A DNA stretch of 64,000 nucleotides, from positions 816,929-880,928 of the forward strand of contig CM035310.1 of the NCBI GenBank assembly GCA_002900995.3. The letters run 5' to 3'. The position numbers were made by a program, and so were the translations under genes. The notes beneath the pieces are model-generated. The model saw only the letters and a list, made by a program, of their open reading frames with translations. It did not search any database and had not been told where the DNA came from. The DNA is from Ganoderma boninense (Eukaryota; Basidiomycota; Agaricomycetes; Polyporales; Polyporaceae). Below, in pieces: positions 9,303-21,176 of the stretch; positions within the stretch are counted from its first letter, which is position 1; each line of letters starts with the position of its first letter.

Positions 9303-12300
9303 TTGTCCAGCAATGTACTTGGTAGCCTTCAGCATAACAGCTCCGCACCTAACTTCCACAGGTGCGGGTACCAAAGCCACGATTGAACACTAGGATGAGA
9401 ATCTGAACCACTCACCAAGTATCTGCAGCGGTCCCTCGTATGAAGGACACGAGCAGGAAGCCGAAAGTTGCTGCGAGACGCGACATCTGGTCAGCCGCCC
9501 TGAGAGTCGTGCCCTGCGAAAAGCTATAGAGAAGTCGACTAACGAGTCTGTTCATGCAACTTTGAAGAATAATAGAATGACGGCACGTATTTTCCGGGCG
9601 GTGTGAGCAAGACATCGACTCCACATCAGTCTTCTTAAACCGACGCGGGATGAGAGCGCTTCAAAAAGGTAGCCTGACGACGCTCTCGTCCCTTAGGCTA
9701 CAGGACGTGATCCAGAACGAAAGTAAGTGGCCTGAACAGGCTGCGACCATCCCGATGGTGCAAGCAGCATTTGGAAGGTGGAGGTGGAGGAACAGGGCCA
9801 TGGTGAATGTTATCCCAGGCAAATCGTGCGTTCTTACCTAAGAGCAGTTTGTCCTCGGTTGCACCCGGGGCGCTCCGGCCCGTCCGGTAAAATTCATCGG
9901 CGCTAACAAGGCGTCGATGTGGCAGTCCCGCCTTTCCTTGCTGCCAGTGCCAGTCTTAGTCGCGCTCCACCACCTGTGCAGAACTCTCGTTGACTTCTCC
10001 ATTCCTCCCGACATCCAATACGAGACCTAACCATCTTTTTCTTTTCTTTCGCGCTCTACGATGCCCTGCAAACACAATCGGAGATGCCATTGACTTTCGG
10101 TTCGAAGGCTCCACCCGCTGGTGCTCGAGCTTTGACAGTGACAGGTGGGTCTCAGTTTCCTACACTTCGTCGATATGACGTGAAAAAGTTATCCCTGTCT
10201 TAACGACAATGTGTAGACTAGCATTATTTGTCTGATCGCGACTTTTCACGCTGTTTTCGTCTTCAAAGGCTGACATCGCATCCGCAGGCTCATCCCCACG
10301 ACTTACATACTCGTGTCGTGGCGCGTCCGCCGGGCTGTTTCGACAGGCGTGAGGCCTTCAAAGCAGGGAGTTGCAAGGTGATTGTTCGTTGGGGTTCATC
10401 GCAATGCAAAGTAAGTGCTCCTTGTTTACGTCTGGTAAACACGTTGCTCGTCGACCGGGTACGCACGAGTTTACCTTCCAAGTATGCACATTTTCGCAAC
10501 CGGGAGCGGAATGGGGCGACAGATATGGCGAGATGCCAAGGGCTCCTCACGCGCTTTGATGTTGTTTTTGGGATCGATGGGTTGATACATGTGCTTTCGA
10601 GAGTGGTTTGAACGGATACCTCGGCTTGTCGGTCGCGATAGACGAATGCAGACCCAAACGTAGTGTTTCCTCATGCATCAACCATTGCCGTCGCACTGCC
10701 TGCGGCGTTCGCGCCATGTATGCCCTATATTGCCGCTATCGGGAGCAAAGAAAATACAAGACGTCAGCAGGCCGAACGCCGATTAGAATTTCTGGGCCGA
10801 CAGTTGCCGGTCGTCACAGTCGAGACAGCAAGCGTTGTCGCGTACAACCAGCCACCCATCCGCGAGTGCAACCCCCACCTTCCTGAAGGGCCACGCGGCC
10901 GCAGGGAAAACGCCCTGGACGAACTCCGCCACCCGCTCTGCCAACTGGACCTGCAGCGCGTGGTCACCTTCCGCTTCTGCCTCGATCTTCAACTTCGACA
11001 CGACGAGGCTCTGCAAGCCATGCACGTCACTACTGGAAAGCAGCGTGGCACCGTCGGGCACCTCGAGCTGGGTCGTGTCCATCGGAGGCAGGTGCAGCGT
11101 ACGCAAGCGCGGACAGTTGCGCGCGAAGTGCGCCAGGGCGGCGAGCGGCCCTCCGCGCGGACGGTCTCCGGCACCGGGGTGGTTGGAGAGACCCTTGAGC
11201 GTGAAGTAGTCCCAGAGCTGAATGTGGAGCGCCTCGAGGTCGCGCCACGCCTCCGACACGGCCAGAAAATCGTCGGGCGAGCAGGTCATGTCGATGTAGT
11301 TCGGGAGGATGAGCGTGAACGCGCGAAGCGCGTGCAGCGCCAGCAGGGGCCCGACGACGTCGACGAGGGAGACCTGGAAGGTGCTCTGCACGAGGCGCGA
11401 GAGCCTGCCGGCGCTGTACATCAGCGGGGCGGGAAGCCTGGGGTGCATACAGACGGCCAGGCTCGTGAGGGACGGACACCGGGCCGCGACGGTGTGGAGG
11501 CATGCGGAGGTGTGTTTCGCGAACATCTGGGACGAGGCGCCGCGCTGCAGGACTTCGAGGGAGAGCGTGCGGAGGTTCGGAGCGTGGACGATGTGGAGGA
11601 GCGCTGTGTGGCAGGCCCAGTGTCCTTTGAGGTCCAGCGTTTCGAGCCGGGGGTACGTGAGCATGCCATCCTCTCGGTCGATGGCCCGGAGCGTTAGACT
11701 GAGAGAGCGGAGGTGCTGGAATTTGGCGAGGTGCTGGAGGTTCCTTGACTCGATCTCCGGGATAACCTCGACATGGACGACACGGTCACCAAGGGTATGC
11801 ATGTCCTCCCAGGGCTGCATGGGTATGCGGATCCTCTCTATTTTCTCAGCGAAGTCGAACGCCCGCACCAAGGCGGAACGGATCGCGGGGTTGTGGTATT
11901 CGCGGCCGCCGTACTCAAGCGAGATGACGGAGCTGGACAGCAAGTAAAAGGTGCCCGCGGCGAGCTTGCGTTGAGTCATGTCCTCTCGGAACGAGACCGC
12001 TTGCAAGCGAGGGAGCAGGGCAGCTGGGGCGATCCAACGCCCCAGGTCCTCCCAAAGTTCCAGCCGCTTGGGACCGTCGAACGCGACAAGACCCGTGATC
12101 GCTCGTACGTAGGCAGCGTACTCTTCGAACCGCCTCCAGTGGGGATGAGCAGAGGGCTTGTCTGGGCCACGCAATGTCTATGGAAGCGAGATATCAATGA
12201 GCAGGCCGTACGGCGAGAGAAAATAAATAAAAATGTACATATGAGAATTCAACCGACCGGGGCAGCTCGGATGTGGTACCAGACTCCGAGTCTGAGGCCG

Positions 12301-12600
12301 ATGTGCAGTGTTTCTCGGCGATCTCCAGTGCACAAAGGAGGTCCGCGAGAGGTTTGTCGTCGGGCAAGCGTCGCCACAGTATCTTCAAGGCTGGTTCTGT
12401 GAAGTTCCTGTTAGTCCTGGCCAATCGAGCGAGAGAGTGGCGGGCTGATTTGGACGCATTATGACTCAGATGGGGTCGTTCGGGATCGATATACGACACT
12501 ATGTGGTATATGATGTCTAGAAAGTCAGCAATAGAACGAGGTTCCGCATCCGAATCTATTTCGAAGTTGGTTGAACAGGGAAGTGTGAGCGAGTCGCCGC
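9301..12600. repeat. Segmental duplication, copy 1 (spacer plus F6)
   Basis: Matches 44874-48560 in the same orientation over its whole length: first a spacer of about 1.5 kb with no F-box coding, then a subfamily III F-box gene (F6 here, F17 there). The first 180 bases differ at about one position in ten by eye. The left edge lies inside F5. The right edge fades out upstream of the F-box start near 12600. Not a recognisable transposon: I see no terminal inverted repeats, long terminal repeats or transposase. Confidence 0.8.
9303..10782. other. Conserved spacer of the duplicated block
   Basis: No recognised gene. Several blocks are conserved with 44874-46734. One is a stretch around 10080-10200 in which TFGSKAPPAGARALTVTG reads in both copies and which is preceded by a pyrimidine-rich tract. 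Another (about 10290-10410) is flanked by an acceptor-like CCGCAG and a donor-like GTAAGT, and in copy 2 reads as a cysteine-rich peptide. On the minus strand a small frame starting MALFLH is also shared (about 9800 and 45763). These could be remnants of a spliced gene, but no single frame is kept in both copies. Confidence 0.4.
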
Positions 12601-12649
12601 GGGAAAATGTATCGACAAACTCAAGGGAGCCTCCATTATTCCTCGTCAT
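10783..12649 (-). CDS. F-box protein F6 (subfamily III), two exons
   Basis: Probable SCF substrate receptor. The first exon carries RSIADFLDIIYHIVSYIDPE, SARHSLARLARTNRNFTEPALKILWRRLPDDKPLADLLCAL. A 61-nt intron (12178-12238, GTACAT...CCATAG) leads to exon 2 (10783-12177), starting LRGPDKPSAHPHWRRFEEYA and ending with the subfamily signature CCLDCDDRQLSAQKF. Exon 2 is open throughout. The ATG used by the sisters F16 and F17 is ATA here (EIDSDAEPRSIADF), so translation would have to begin at an upstream in-frame ATG. I chose 12649, which gives 601 aa; 12736 is also possible. It may be functional with a longer N-terminus, or silenced by the lost start. Confidence 0.65.
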
Positions 12650-13420
12650 GCCGCATGAAAATCCGTGAGACCATGCGGTGAGGCGGTAGGATAAGGGCGA
12701 GAGAATTGGAATCGTAAGTAGTCGGAACGCAAGCAAGAAGAATCGTTTTCGACGAATTTTCGATTGCAGTACAGTATGTCCGCGGTGGTTGCCGATGCGT
12801 GGTCGGCCCCTGCCGGCGTACCTGGATAGGCGCTTAGTATCAAGCGCCCATGCATGTCACGTTGAACCACTCGGTCTTCCGACTCTTATCAACTCAGTCT
12901 CAGTCTCACTAGCAAAATCCGTCCTTTGCTTGTCTCCTCGCCGAATGCTCCTCGTAAAACTTGGCCCACTTAGACCTACCTTTCTGATCTCAGTTGGTAT
13001 CTTTTATGAACTTTTGTCCACCTTCTATCATCCAGGATTTACCAGTGGCACATGAACATCGACTAGTCTCCTCGGCCAACATCATTAACTTGAACACGCT
13101 AGAACTCATTTCTGAAGTTCGTCGGCGACACGCTGCTAGTCCGTGGAGCGGATACGTCCGGGCACATTCGCCATATATCAGGACATAATTGGTGAAGCTG
13201 GACCGCCTCTGTTGATGTAAGTTGCTCATGCCGCACTTTCTCCATCTCCTGATCTTTCAGGACGTCTTCCAAGCCACCACGAGGATGCCATCCAGGACGG
13301 TCGTATCCGAGGTCCGCGTATTTCATATCGTCTATGGCGCCACAGCCGTCGAGTCCATGGTACGTCAGCTATCGCTGGTCCAGTGTGCACATATCCATGC
13401 TTATCGCCAGCGATCAGTGC

Positions 13421-13450
13421 AGGAATCAGCAGGAATCAGCAGGAATCAGC
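13421..13450. repeat. Tandem repeat, 10-nt unit, three copies
   Basis: aggaatcagc is repeated three times without mismatch, inside a region with no recognised gene. Too short and without spacers, so not a CRISPR array. Confidence 0.9.
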
Positions 13451-16400
13451 ATGCATAATGTGCACGACTCATGTATGCAGCACAGTACTAGTGTCGCTGT
13501 CAGCAATGCGTGCGGGAGGACACGGAACGCTGCAAACCCACGGAAGCCCACATCCTCCACTACAGTATCCTCGACCGGAGATCCCCCGCCTCCGCCTCGA
13601 GGCCAGCGGGTGTCGTGGCGGCTTCTCCCGCGCACGCCCTCCCGCGGGCCAGGCGTACAGCGCGAGGCGCGGCGGAGGATCTCAATCTCACCTCGCCATG
13701 CCATTGAATCTGCCGCTATCAGTCCAATGCTTAATTCTTATCGCCCATGACGCATGTTTTTCTTCGATTCCCCTGAAGCTCGTCTCGATATGGACATCCT
13801 CCTGCTTGCTGCACGCACTCCTCGCCGGTACTTACGTGTCGCGCGCGCGACGGCTGCTCGCCGTGCTATCAAACTCCTCCTCAATTCAATTTAATTTGCT
13901 GACGGCGGACGCGCTCTAAGTCCCTAGTGCCGAGAATCCCGAAGATGCGTCCTCAACGCTACTACGGACGATGCGCCAGTGCGGGCCGGTCGTCACTGCG
14001 TCGTTCTGTTGGAGAAACTGATTGCACGGCCCCGCAGCAGCGACACCGTATGGTGCAGCACTTCTATTTTCCCGCCGTGGGTGCTGGTGCTGTATCCTCG
14101 CCGCCTGCGAGAAGCCCCCAAGCCCCGACGGCGAGCAACTCGTCCCGAAAATACTCTGCTGTAAGTTACTGTACAGTGTACTGGCGTTCCCCGTCTATGC
14201 ACTCCCCGAACCTCGTGTTTCCAGCATGCTGCAGCTTCCCCGGCCGGCGATCTCCTCATCTCGACCGACTCCTCCGCACGCCAGGTCTCGTTTGCGCTTT
14301 TCGAGGCTCGCTCCCTTGTCGCTGCCGAGCATCCGCGATTTGATTTGCGCCGCGTCCGTGAGTCTCTTTTGCTCCTGCAGGAACATATCCCCGCCGTCTA
14401 ATTCTGCTCCTTACGTACGTACAGGACATTAGGCGCGGCCATTGCCCTGCCCAACACGCTGCGCCTTGCCCGAGTCCTGGAGGCCTGGAGGCCTGATGCC
14501 AGGGCCCCGCGTCTTCCATTATGAAGTGCTGTCAAGCAGATGCCGAGTGCATCGTATCGCATCGCATTTGCAGGATGTGTTCCCCACGCAGATCCCCGCG
14601 GGTACGGTATTGCGCGAGCGATAGCAGCCTGCAACGGTGCTAGTCCGACGCCGGACGGAGTCGCGGAGGGAAACGAGGAGCAGAGCAGCACCTAAAGGGG
14701 GAGAATCGTTCTCCCAGCGCAACGCTGCAGATGCAGGTGTGGCACGCGCAGCGAGGATCGCACCAGCGCGGTCACCTGGGTACATACGCACCCGCCGAGG
14801 AATTCCTGGGTGGACACAGAAGCATTGAAGCAGAGCACTCCGTACTCTGGAGCTACGTTGTCTTCGCGCGAGCCTAGGTGAACGATGCTGATCGCAGGCC
14901 GCGTCATCACCAGCGTTGGCCAATGTCCACTCGCCTTCGCGCAGGGCGGTGACGTGAAGCTTTCAAGTTGAAGGGCCGTTCTGACTCCTGACCAAAATGG
15001 TGAATTTTTATCGTACCGGACTCCCGTGCTACGCCATACTCACTGCTCAGCACTCGGCGCTCAGCGCTCAGCGACGCAGCGGAAGCAGATGCGTCGCGCG
15101 GCTAACCATTCTCGTAGGTATCGTATCTCTCTCGAGGCTTCCATGTTATGACAGTAGCACTAATCTAGGGCCACTGACGGTGACTGACCAATCTCAACTT
15201 GTGGCGTTCGCAGATCGAGCGATGCCGCCCGCTATCTTTGTGCCTTCCGATGGCGTGGAGGTCCTGCTCCGGCACCCACTTGCTGTGGTAGGAACTCAAT
15301 AGTAAGTAGAACTTCAAGCCTCGGGCAAGTCCAACGTCGAACGTGCATCGCGAGGAGTGCCGGTGCGCGCTCGCACTGTTCGGACGCAGAGCACTCGAAG
15401 ATGAAGATGGTCCCCCAGACTTATCCGCCGATCGAGCAGGCAAGTACTGGCAGCCGTGGCGCCGGACCCGCGCTGTGTCGCCGCAACAGACGGGATCCTC
15501 GCCGTGGACCATCGAACTGCAGCTTAGGAATCCCTGGCGGCCACACCTCGATTTGTGCCGTAGCTCACGCGCGCGCAAACGGACCTAGGATGCCGTTCTT
15601 CATACCGTCAGGCCTGCACGACGCAGCTTCTACGGTACAGCGGAGTTGCAATGCACGAAGATGTAGATGTGAGGGTCTGCGCAAGCACGCACGCACGCCC
15701 CGTACGCTGCAGCTGCGAGTAATGTCGGCGGAACTGACGGCGCGATATATCGTATAGCGCAGCGTGCTCCCCGACAATCAGGGCCCGGAATCGCTCGGAC
15801 GTTTTCCCCCTGCGCCTTCTGACTTAAGTCCGTACGCTGTGCGGCGCCCCGGTTGCAAAGTCGCGTTATGGCGGCAGGGAACCGGTTACCGGAGCCACAC
15901 ACAAACCTTCGAAGAAACACCGTCGGCTGGACGACCGCGACTTCAGTCCGAAACATAAACATAAACATGTGGAGATTCCGCTTCGCGACTGGCCCCTCCC
16001 TCCCGTGACACTATGTACAACGATGCCAGATGGAATCTGCAGCAACGCCGCAGCTTTCGGAATACATACTTACGGTACTTGCTCGTCCACACCATGCGTG
16101 ATGCCCCGACGTCACCGTGCGACTGCGGCATCCGTCGGGGTTTGTACACAGGTAAAAGTTACTCAATCGTTGGGTAAGTAAGACCCCACCCGCCCGTTAT
16201 CACTGTCGCACGCCGCCTTAATCCCCACTCCTTCTCCCAGCTTCGATGCTGATCTGTGCGGTTTCTAGCGCCCGATTCGCACCCACCCGCCCACATTGCG
16301 CGCGCGCGAAAACCTCTAACCTGCGTCGAAGCCGCAACTCGAACGCATGCGCGAGCCGTCGCTCGGCTGGCGGATGCTCCGTCGGTCTGGAGTGTGCTCG

Positions 16401-17328
16401 CACAGGCCTGGACGGCGACGCGTAAGGGGCCCTCGAGCGGTATGGCCAGCCAGGATCCCACATTCGGAACTCATCTTCACCTACAGCACGTTCGGTCAGT
16501 TCTAGGTATGGGATCGAGCCCAGTGCAGTATGCCGCCCGCCGCAGGCAGGAACGGGAACGGACGCCCATCCAGCCCACTATGACCGCATTGCCAAATTCC
16601 AATTCTATCGCCCACTCGGTGCGTCTTCGTCTTCGTCTTCGTCCTCTTTTTTTTTCAGATACGGTTCAGAACGAGAGTGCAGATCTGGCCGGCCTGACAA
16701 CTGCAGCCGCACCAGAGATCCCGTCCCCGAACCTGAGGGGACATAGCCGGGCTCGAGAACCACACCGCGAGCGACGATCTCCTCGTTCCGCCTTCGCTCG
16801 CTCGGCCCAGTGCCCACGCCTCCTTCCTTCCTGATACTGTGCTGTGGCACGCCCGTTCCCAATTGCAAACGCAAACGCAACGCAAACTGTCCATGTCGAC
16901 TGCCGGCGCAGGCTGCTACTAACACTAATTAGAAGACGAACACGCAACGGCCGCGTCGTGCGGACTTTGGGCTCTGAGTGGCAACGGGGCTCGCGGTGCG
17001 TGCCAGCGATTGTCGCGGTGGGGTGCGCCGCCTGCACCCGGACCGATCCCTCCAACATTGAACGTTGAACGCCGTGGCTTCTTTCGTCTTCAGTGCAAAG
17101 TTTGCGACGCACGAGAATCCTCAAGGCGTCAGGCACGGGCTCGGCGCAGAATCGCTGTCGCTGCTGCAGTGACATTGATAGGGTGCGTCCCCGATCCCCC
17201 GACTGGTCTCAGGCCTCAGGCCTCAGGCCGCAGGCTCACCCGCCCCTTCCCACAGCGCTGCCACATTTCCCCGGGCGAGATCCCTACGCCACCATGTCCC
17301 TTCCCGACGGCGAGCGTGCGTCTGCGTC

Positions 17329-17346
17329 AACGTTAACGTTAACGTT
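17329..17346. repeat. AACGTT triple repeat, self-complementary
   Basis: Three copies of the palindromic hexamer AACGTT, making an 18-bp perfect palindrome. No adjacent gene was recognised, so any regulatory role is guesswork. Confidence 0.85.
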
Positions 17347-18179
17347 CGTGCGATGGCGCCCGCGCGACGTCACAGCGACTCTACTGTACGCGACTTCCCT
17401 CCTTCCGGCCGAATACAGACCCTCGCAGCGCCCGACGCGAAGGTCCTGTCGGCGTCCAATATTCCAGGGCCAGAGGGACGACTATACGCCGCCTGCATCA
17501 TCGCGCGCTGTGGCGTTCCACGACCGTCGGGGACGAGTTGCTGCTGTTCGGGCCCACCAACACATGCCAGTGCCGCGACTAACTAGAAGGAGCTATTTTT
17601 GCTGGTGCGCCTCGGGCTCGCGACTGCTTCAGTCCGATATGAACGCAAGTTGCAACCTTCACAAGGCAACCATCACCCCGTGCGGCTCGCGCGCTCTCGC
17701 TACCTGCATCTCTCACCTCACCCTGAAGCTTTAGCTTCAGGCTATTACGGTGGTTCTCAGTCCTCTACCGGACGCTGACCGCGTTCGTACGTCTACAGCA
17801 TGTACGCTAATTGCGCGCGATGCACCGCGGTCCTCGGCGCGCACCCAATACAGTGCATTGAATATTCCCATTCTATGCCATCGTCCTTGCCCCTCTAATT
17901 CTTCTCGGGCCCGAGCCCGCTCGGCCTTCTGTCCCACTGGCTGGCCGTCCGTGCCGCCGCACGCGCACCCCCTATGTGCACGCACGCACGCACTCACGCA
18001 CGCCTGCACGCCCTACCCGCGAACCGTTGGCCCTTCCTTCGCGAACCCCCCGACGATCCCCACTGGGCCGCAGCCCCCGCCGCACCCCGCCGCGCGACCG
18101 GGCCCGTCCACCGACACCGACACCGCGCCACGCTCTTGTCTGCACTCCTCCACATGCAGACGAGGCCTGCCCCGTCCAT

Positions 18180-18279
18180 NNNNNNNNNNNNNNNNNNNNN
18201 NNNNNNNNNNNNNNNNNNNNNNNNNNNNNNNNNNNNNNNNNNNNNNNNNNNNNNNNNNNNNNNNNNNNNNNNNNNNNNN
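18180..18279. other. Assembly gap (100 N)
   Basis: Exactly 100 unknown bases, a scaffold spacer of conventional size, so the true gap length is unknown. It lies 53 bases from the 3' end of F7. Confidence 0.99.
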
Positions 18280-18332
18280 CATTTGAGTCCACCTCCTTCC
18301 GTGAACCACTGTACGGCCAAATTAACTGCTCT

Positions 18333-19760
18333 CTATAAACGACTCGGAGTCAGATCTACTGGCAATCCGGCGGTGGACGATGGTCCGAAGTCCGCATACT
18401 GCTCTACCCGAGGCACCCCGCCGTCGTCAGAGTCGCCGTCGCCCATCCCCTTCAGGGAGAACGTCTCGAGGTCGGGCCACGCCTCCGCGATCGCGTGGAA
18501 GTCGGCGGGGGTGAACGGCACGACGGGGCCCTCGAACCAGAGGCATACAACGAGGCGCCGCATGGCGCGGCGTACGAGGAGGGGCGCGAGGAGGTCTGCG
18601 AGCGGGGGCGTCGGAGTGCCTTCTGCTGCCAGTGCTGGTGCTGGTGCTGGTCCACTCGAACGCGGTCAGGCACGGACACTTCGCCGCTAGCGTGCGGAGA
18701 TGGGCTGGGAGCTCCCGGGGCATGTCACTGGAGTGCCCGTGCGTCTCGGTGACGGAGAAGGTCTGCAGCTGGGGCATGTGGACATGCGCGAGGAGGGCGC
18801 CGATGATGTCGAAGCCGTCGCAGGACACGGCGATGCTGCGGAGCTCTGGGAGAGTGGTGCGGAGCTTTGAGGGTTCCCGCGCACCTAGGCTAATGGCGAG
18901 GTGTTCGAGGTGCGGCAGGGCACTGAGAGGGTGGAGATGGTCGATCTCGACGCGTGTAGGGCCGAGCTCGAGGCGGCGCAGGAGGGGATGCAGCCTAGGA
19001 AGGGGCACGAAATCCAGGAACGGAGCCGGGTGTGATACTCGCATCGAAAGCACCTCCAGGTTCTCCATTGACGGAATCATGCACGCGAGGACCCTTCCGA
19101 GCCGTTCGATATCAGTCTGGGAGGCCTGAGGAAAATAGATGTCAAACTTACGTATGGACGGGTTTACAAGGCGCAGAATGCCCGCGTCGATCGAACGCCA
19201 CCAAATCATGCTGCGAAGAAATGCCGTTTGCAAATTGGGAAGAATGGGCGTATCCCCTAGGGAAGAAGACAGGTGCCACCAAAAGGTGTCTTCCAGCAGG
19301 TTCGAAAGACCAGTGTCACGGCGGCAGTCGAACGGGTCGATCATGACTTCTCGTACGAGAGAGGCGTACTCTTGAAATCGTCTCCAGCCTGATTCACGTG
19401 TCGACAGTGTCCCGCACATCTCCTGGAGAAGATGTTAATATTTTGATCAAAACGAAGAAGATCAACACGAGATACCAAAGGGGACGGGTCCGAGTCTTGT
19501 TCCGGACGTCGCTGAGCGATCCCTACAATGCAAAGAAGATCTTCCAACGGCTTTTGACTCGGGAGAGAGCGCCACATTTCAGCCAGAGCCGGTCGAGTAA
19601 AGCTGCTGTGGGCTGTTGCCAAGTGAGCCAAAGCTTTACGAGCGGATTTCGATTCGGGTGTTTCTTTGACGGCGGCGGGGGGTTTGGGTTCTGGAGTGAG
19701 ATGCGAGAGAATGTGATGGAAGACATCATCAAAGCCATACAGAGAGGGTGCTTCTAGCAT
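18333..19760 (-). pseudogene. F-box pseudogene F7 (subfamily II)
   Basis: Exon 1 (19476-19760) reads MLEAPSLYGFDDVFHHILS, then the conserved SARKALAHLATAHSSFTRPALAEMWRSLP. A 53-nt intron (19423-19475, GTATCT...CTCCAG) precedes exon 2, which begins EMCGTLSTRESGWRRFQEYA. The frame breaks near 18640 in a short repeat of CAGCAC units; the original frame resumes as LADLLAP...RRAMRRL and GPVVPFTPADFHAIAEAWPDLETF. The last 70 or so residues of the family are missing: after QYADF the sequence is unrelated and stops at 18333, next to the assembly gap. The frameshift sits in a slippage-prone repeat and could be an assembly error, but the missing C-terminus is real unless the gap region is misjoined. 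Confidence 0.75.
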
Positions 19761-20456
19761 GACCAAGACAGAGAAAGGGCTCTGAGCAGCGGCCAGTAGC
19801 AACGCCAGCTTGAAGTACCATTTGCAGACGGCGGTCTGGTCACCAGGCAACAAGGATCATGATAACACTCCAATCGGACAATCGCAGGTTCTAGTATTCA
19901 GGCTCGAGTCGATGGCAGTGCCTGTGGGAGCCCCCGGACATTGGTCGTGACTCGGAGCCCAATGTTGCTGCTTCGACTATTCAACGCAAACAATGCTCGA
20001 AGCTTCTATCAGAAATATCTCTGAACACAGAATACTGTGTTCATGCGACGGCCGGCGTCCGAGCCCGTGCACAGACTGGACACCTCGAAGTCCAGACCAT
20101 ACCACACTACGACAAGCCTCTCCAACCGAAAGACGGACGCGTTGAGCGGGCAAGCTGTCTCCGCGTCGGCACACTGAAGTATACGCGATTCCAAAGTAGC
20201 TCAGAAAATGTTCAGGCTAACGTGGCGGAGCGCGGACAGGGAAAGGACTAGGACTAGGTGCGCGAGGTCAAGCAGAGAGGCCGCAATGCTGTCGGTCACC
20301 GGAGTGATGCCATGATCCATCCGAAAGCAAGCCAAGTAAGGGCGGGTTACGACTGTGCATCGCGGATGCAGAGCTTGAGATGAGGGGCATCAGACGATGA
20401 GCGTGTGGGAAAGGTGGGTGGCGGCCTTTGCGAGCTCGGCGACTGGGTGACCGTAC
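19761..20456. other. No gene recognised
   Basis: Upstream region of F7 on the minus strand, followed by sequence with only short unrelated frames. No repeat or RNA gene seen. Confidence 0.55.
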
Positions 20457-21131
20457 TCAGTCTGCGACGGAGAGTGCGAGTATCCATGGGTAGTGGGTGG
20501 CGAAGAGTAACGCGGCAAGGGTGGTCCATGTGCCTTCTATGCTGAGCGTGATGGCGAGGCCAGCCAGTATGTGTACGAGGGTCACGGGTATCCTGCAGCT
20601 TCGAAGGGATCGAGTCTCCACTGAAACAGGTGGCACCAATAGGCTAGGTAAGTGAGTACTCACGTATCGGATGTTCTAGCCTCTCGACGGTCTCCACTGT
20701 CCTTCTGTACCTCTCGATCACAATGTCCTCCCGTGTTAGCTGGGACCGCTCGGTCAGACGTATTGCCTCCGATTGGTTGTCTGCTGCGGCCCCCGCGGCG
20801 GTGAGTCGTGCTACACCTCAAGGCTTTCGGAGGCTTGAAGACGGTGGACAGGCTACGCTGATGGAACCAATACGCCCAAATCTTGCTGATGATAGAGTCC
20901 ACTACGCATGCATGTTCGACTGAGAGGCTGGTGAGGCGGAGGAGGTCTGGAAAGAGTTCGCATGCCTGAGGGAGCTCGAGGAGAGAGAGAGAGCGCGAGA
21001 GACTCAGAGAGCGCTGAGAGAAATCGAGACTGGCGCCCGCGTGCTCGTTTGAAACTTCCCGGCCCGATTGGCCCGAAGGATGGTCCTCGCGGACCGTCGT
21101 CCATCACGCTGCTACCACGACGGCTAAACAA
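20457..21131 (-). CDS. Possible small spliced gene with one membrane segment
   Basis: I do not recognise this gene. On the minus strand an acidic, helix-rich stretch (LTREDIVIERYRRTVETVE) ends in PI, followed by a 43-nt intron (GTGAGT...TTTCAG). A frame with a strongly hydrophobic segment follows (PVTLVHILAGLAITLSIEG, then LAALLFATHYPWILAL), to a stop at 20457. Further upstream are frames starting at 21131 and containing KIWAYWFHQRS, but I could not find splice sites that join them in phase, so the 5' structure is open. It may be a small membrane protein or a remnant of one, and lies in the only large space between subfamily II F-box genes. Confidence 0.3.
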
Positions 21132-21176
21132 ACTACATGTTGTTGTTTGGAAACCATTTACAATTCTCTGTTAGGG

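Larger units (their letters stand above)
12740..18179. other. Long stretch without a recognisable gene
   Basis: About 5.4 kb of mainly GC-rich sequence with many short frames, none matching a family I know, up to the gap at 18180. It contains several splice-like signals on the plus strand (GTAAGT, polypyrimidine-CAG) and short tandem repeats: a 10-nt unit at 13421-13450, a GTCTTC-type run ending in a T tract near 16620-16655, CTCAGGC three times at 17208-17228, and AACGTT three times at 17329-17346. It may hold a heavily diverged gene or old transposon debris; neither can be shown from the sequence. Confidence 0.5.

Noticed and set aside
10663..11697. A 344-residue open frame on the plus strand across F6 exon 2
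   Set aside because: It is the antisense shadow of F6. Similar plus-strand shadows appear over every GC-rich F-box exon and none has a family match.
9301..12600. Calling the duplicated block a transposon
   Set aside because: No terminal inverted repeats, target-site duplications or transposition gene could be seen; kept as a segmental duplication.
13421..13450. CRISPR-like array
   Set aside because: Three adjacent 10-mers without spacers, in a eukaryotic genome.
13927..14432. Protein gene in the 13.9-14.4 kb frames
   Set aside because: Three overlapping plus-strand frames of similar length, low complexity and no motif; typical of GC-rich non-coding DNA.
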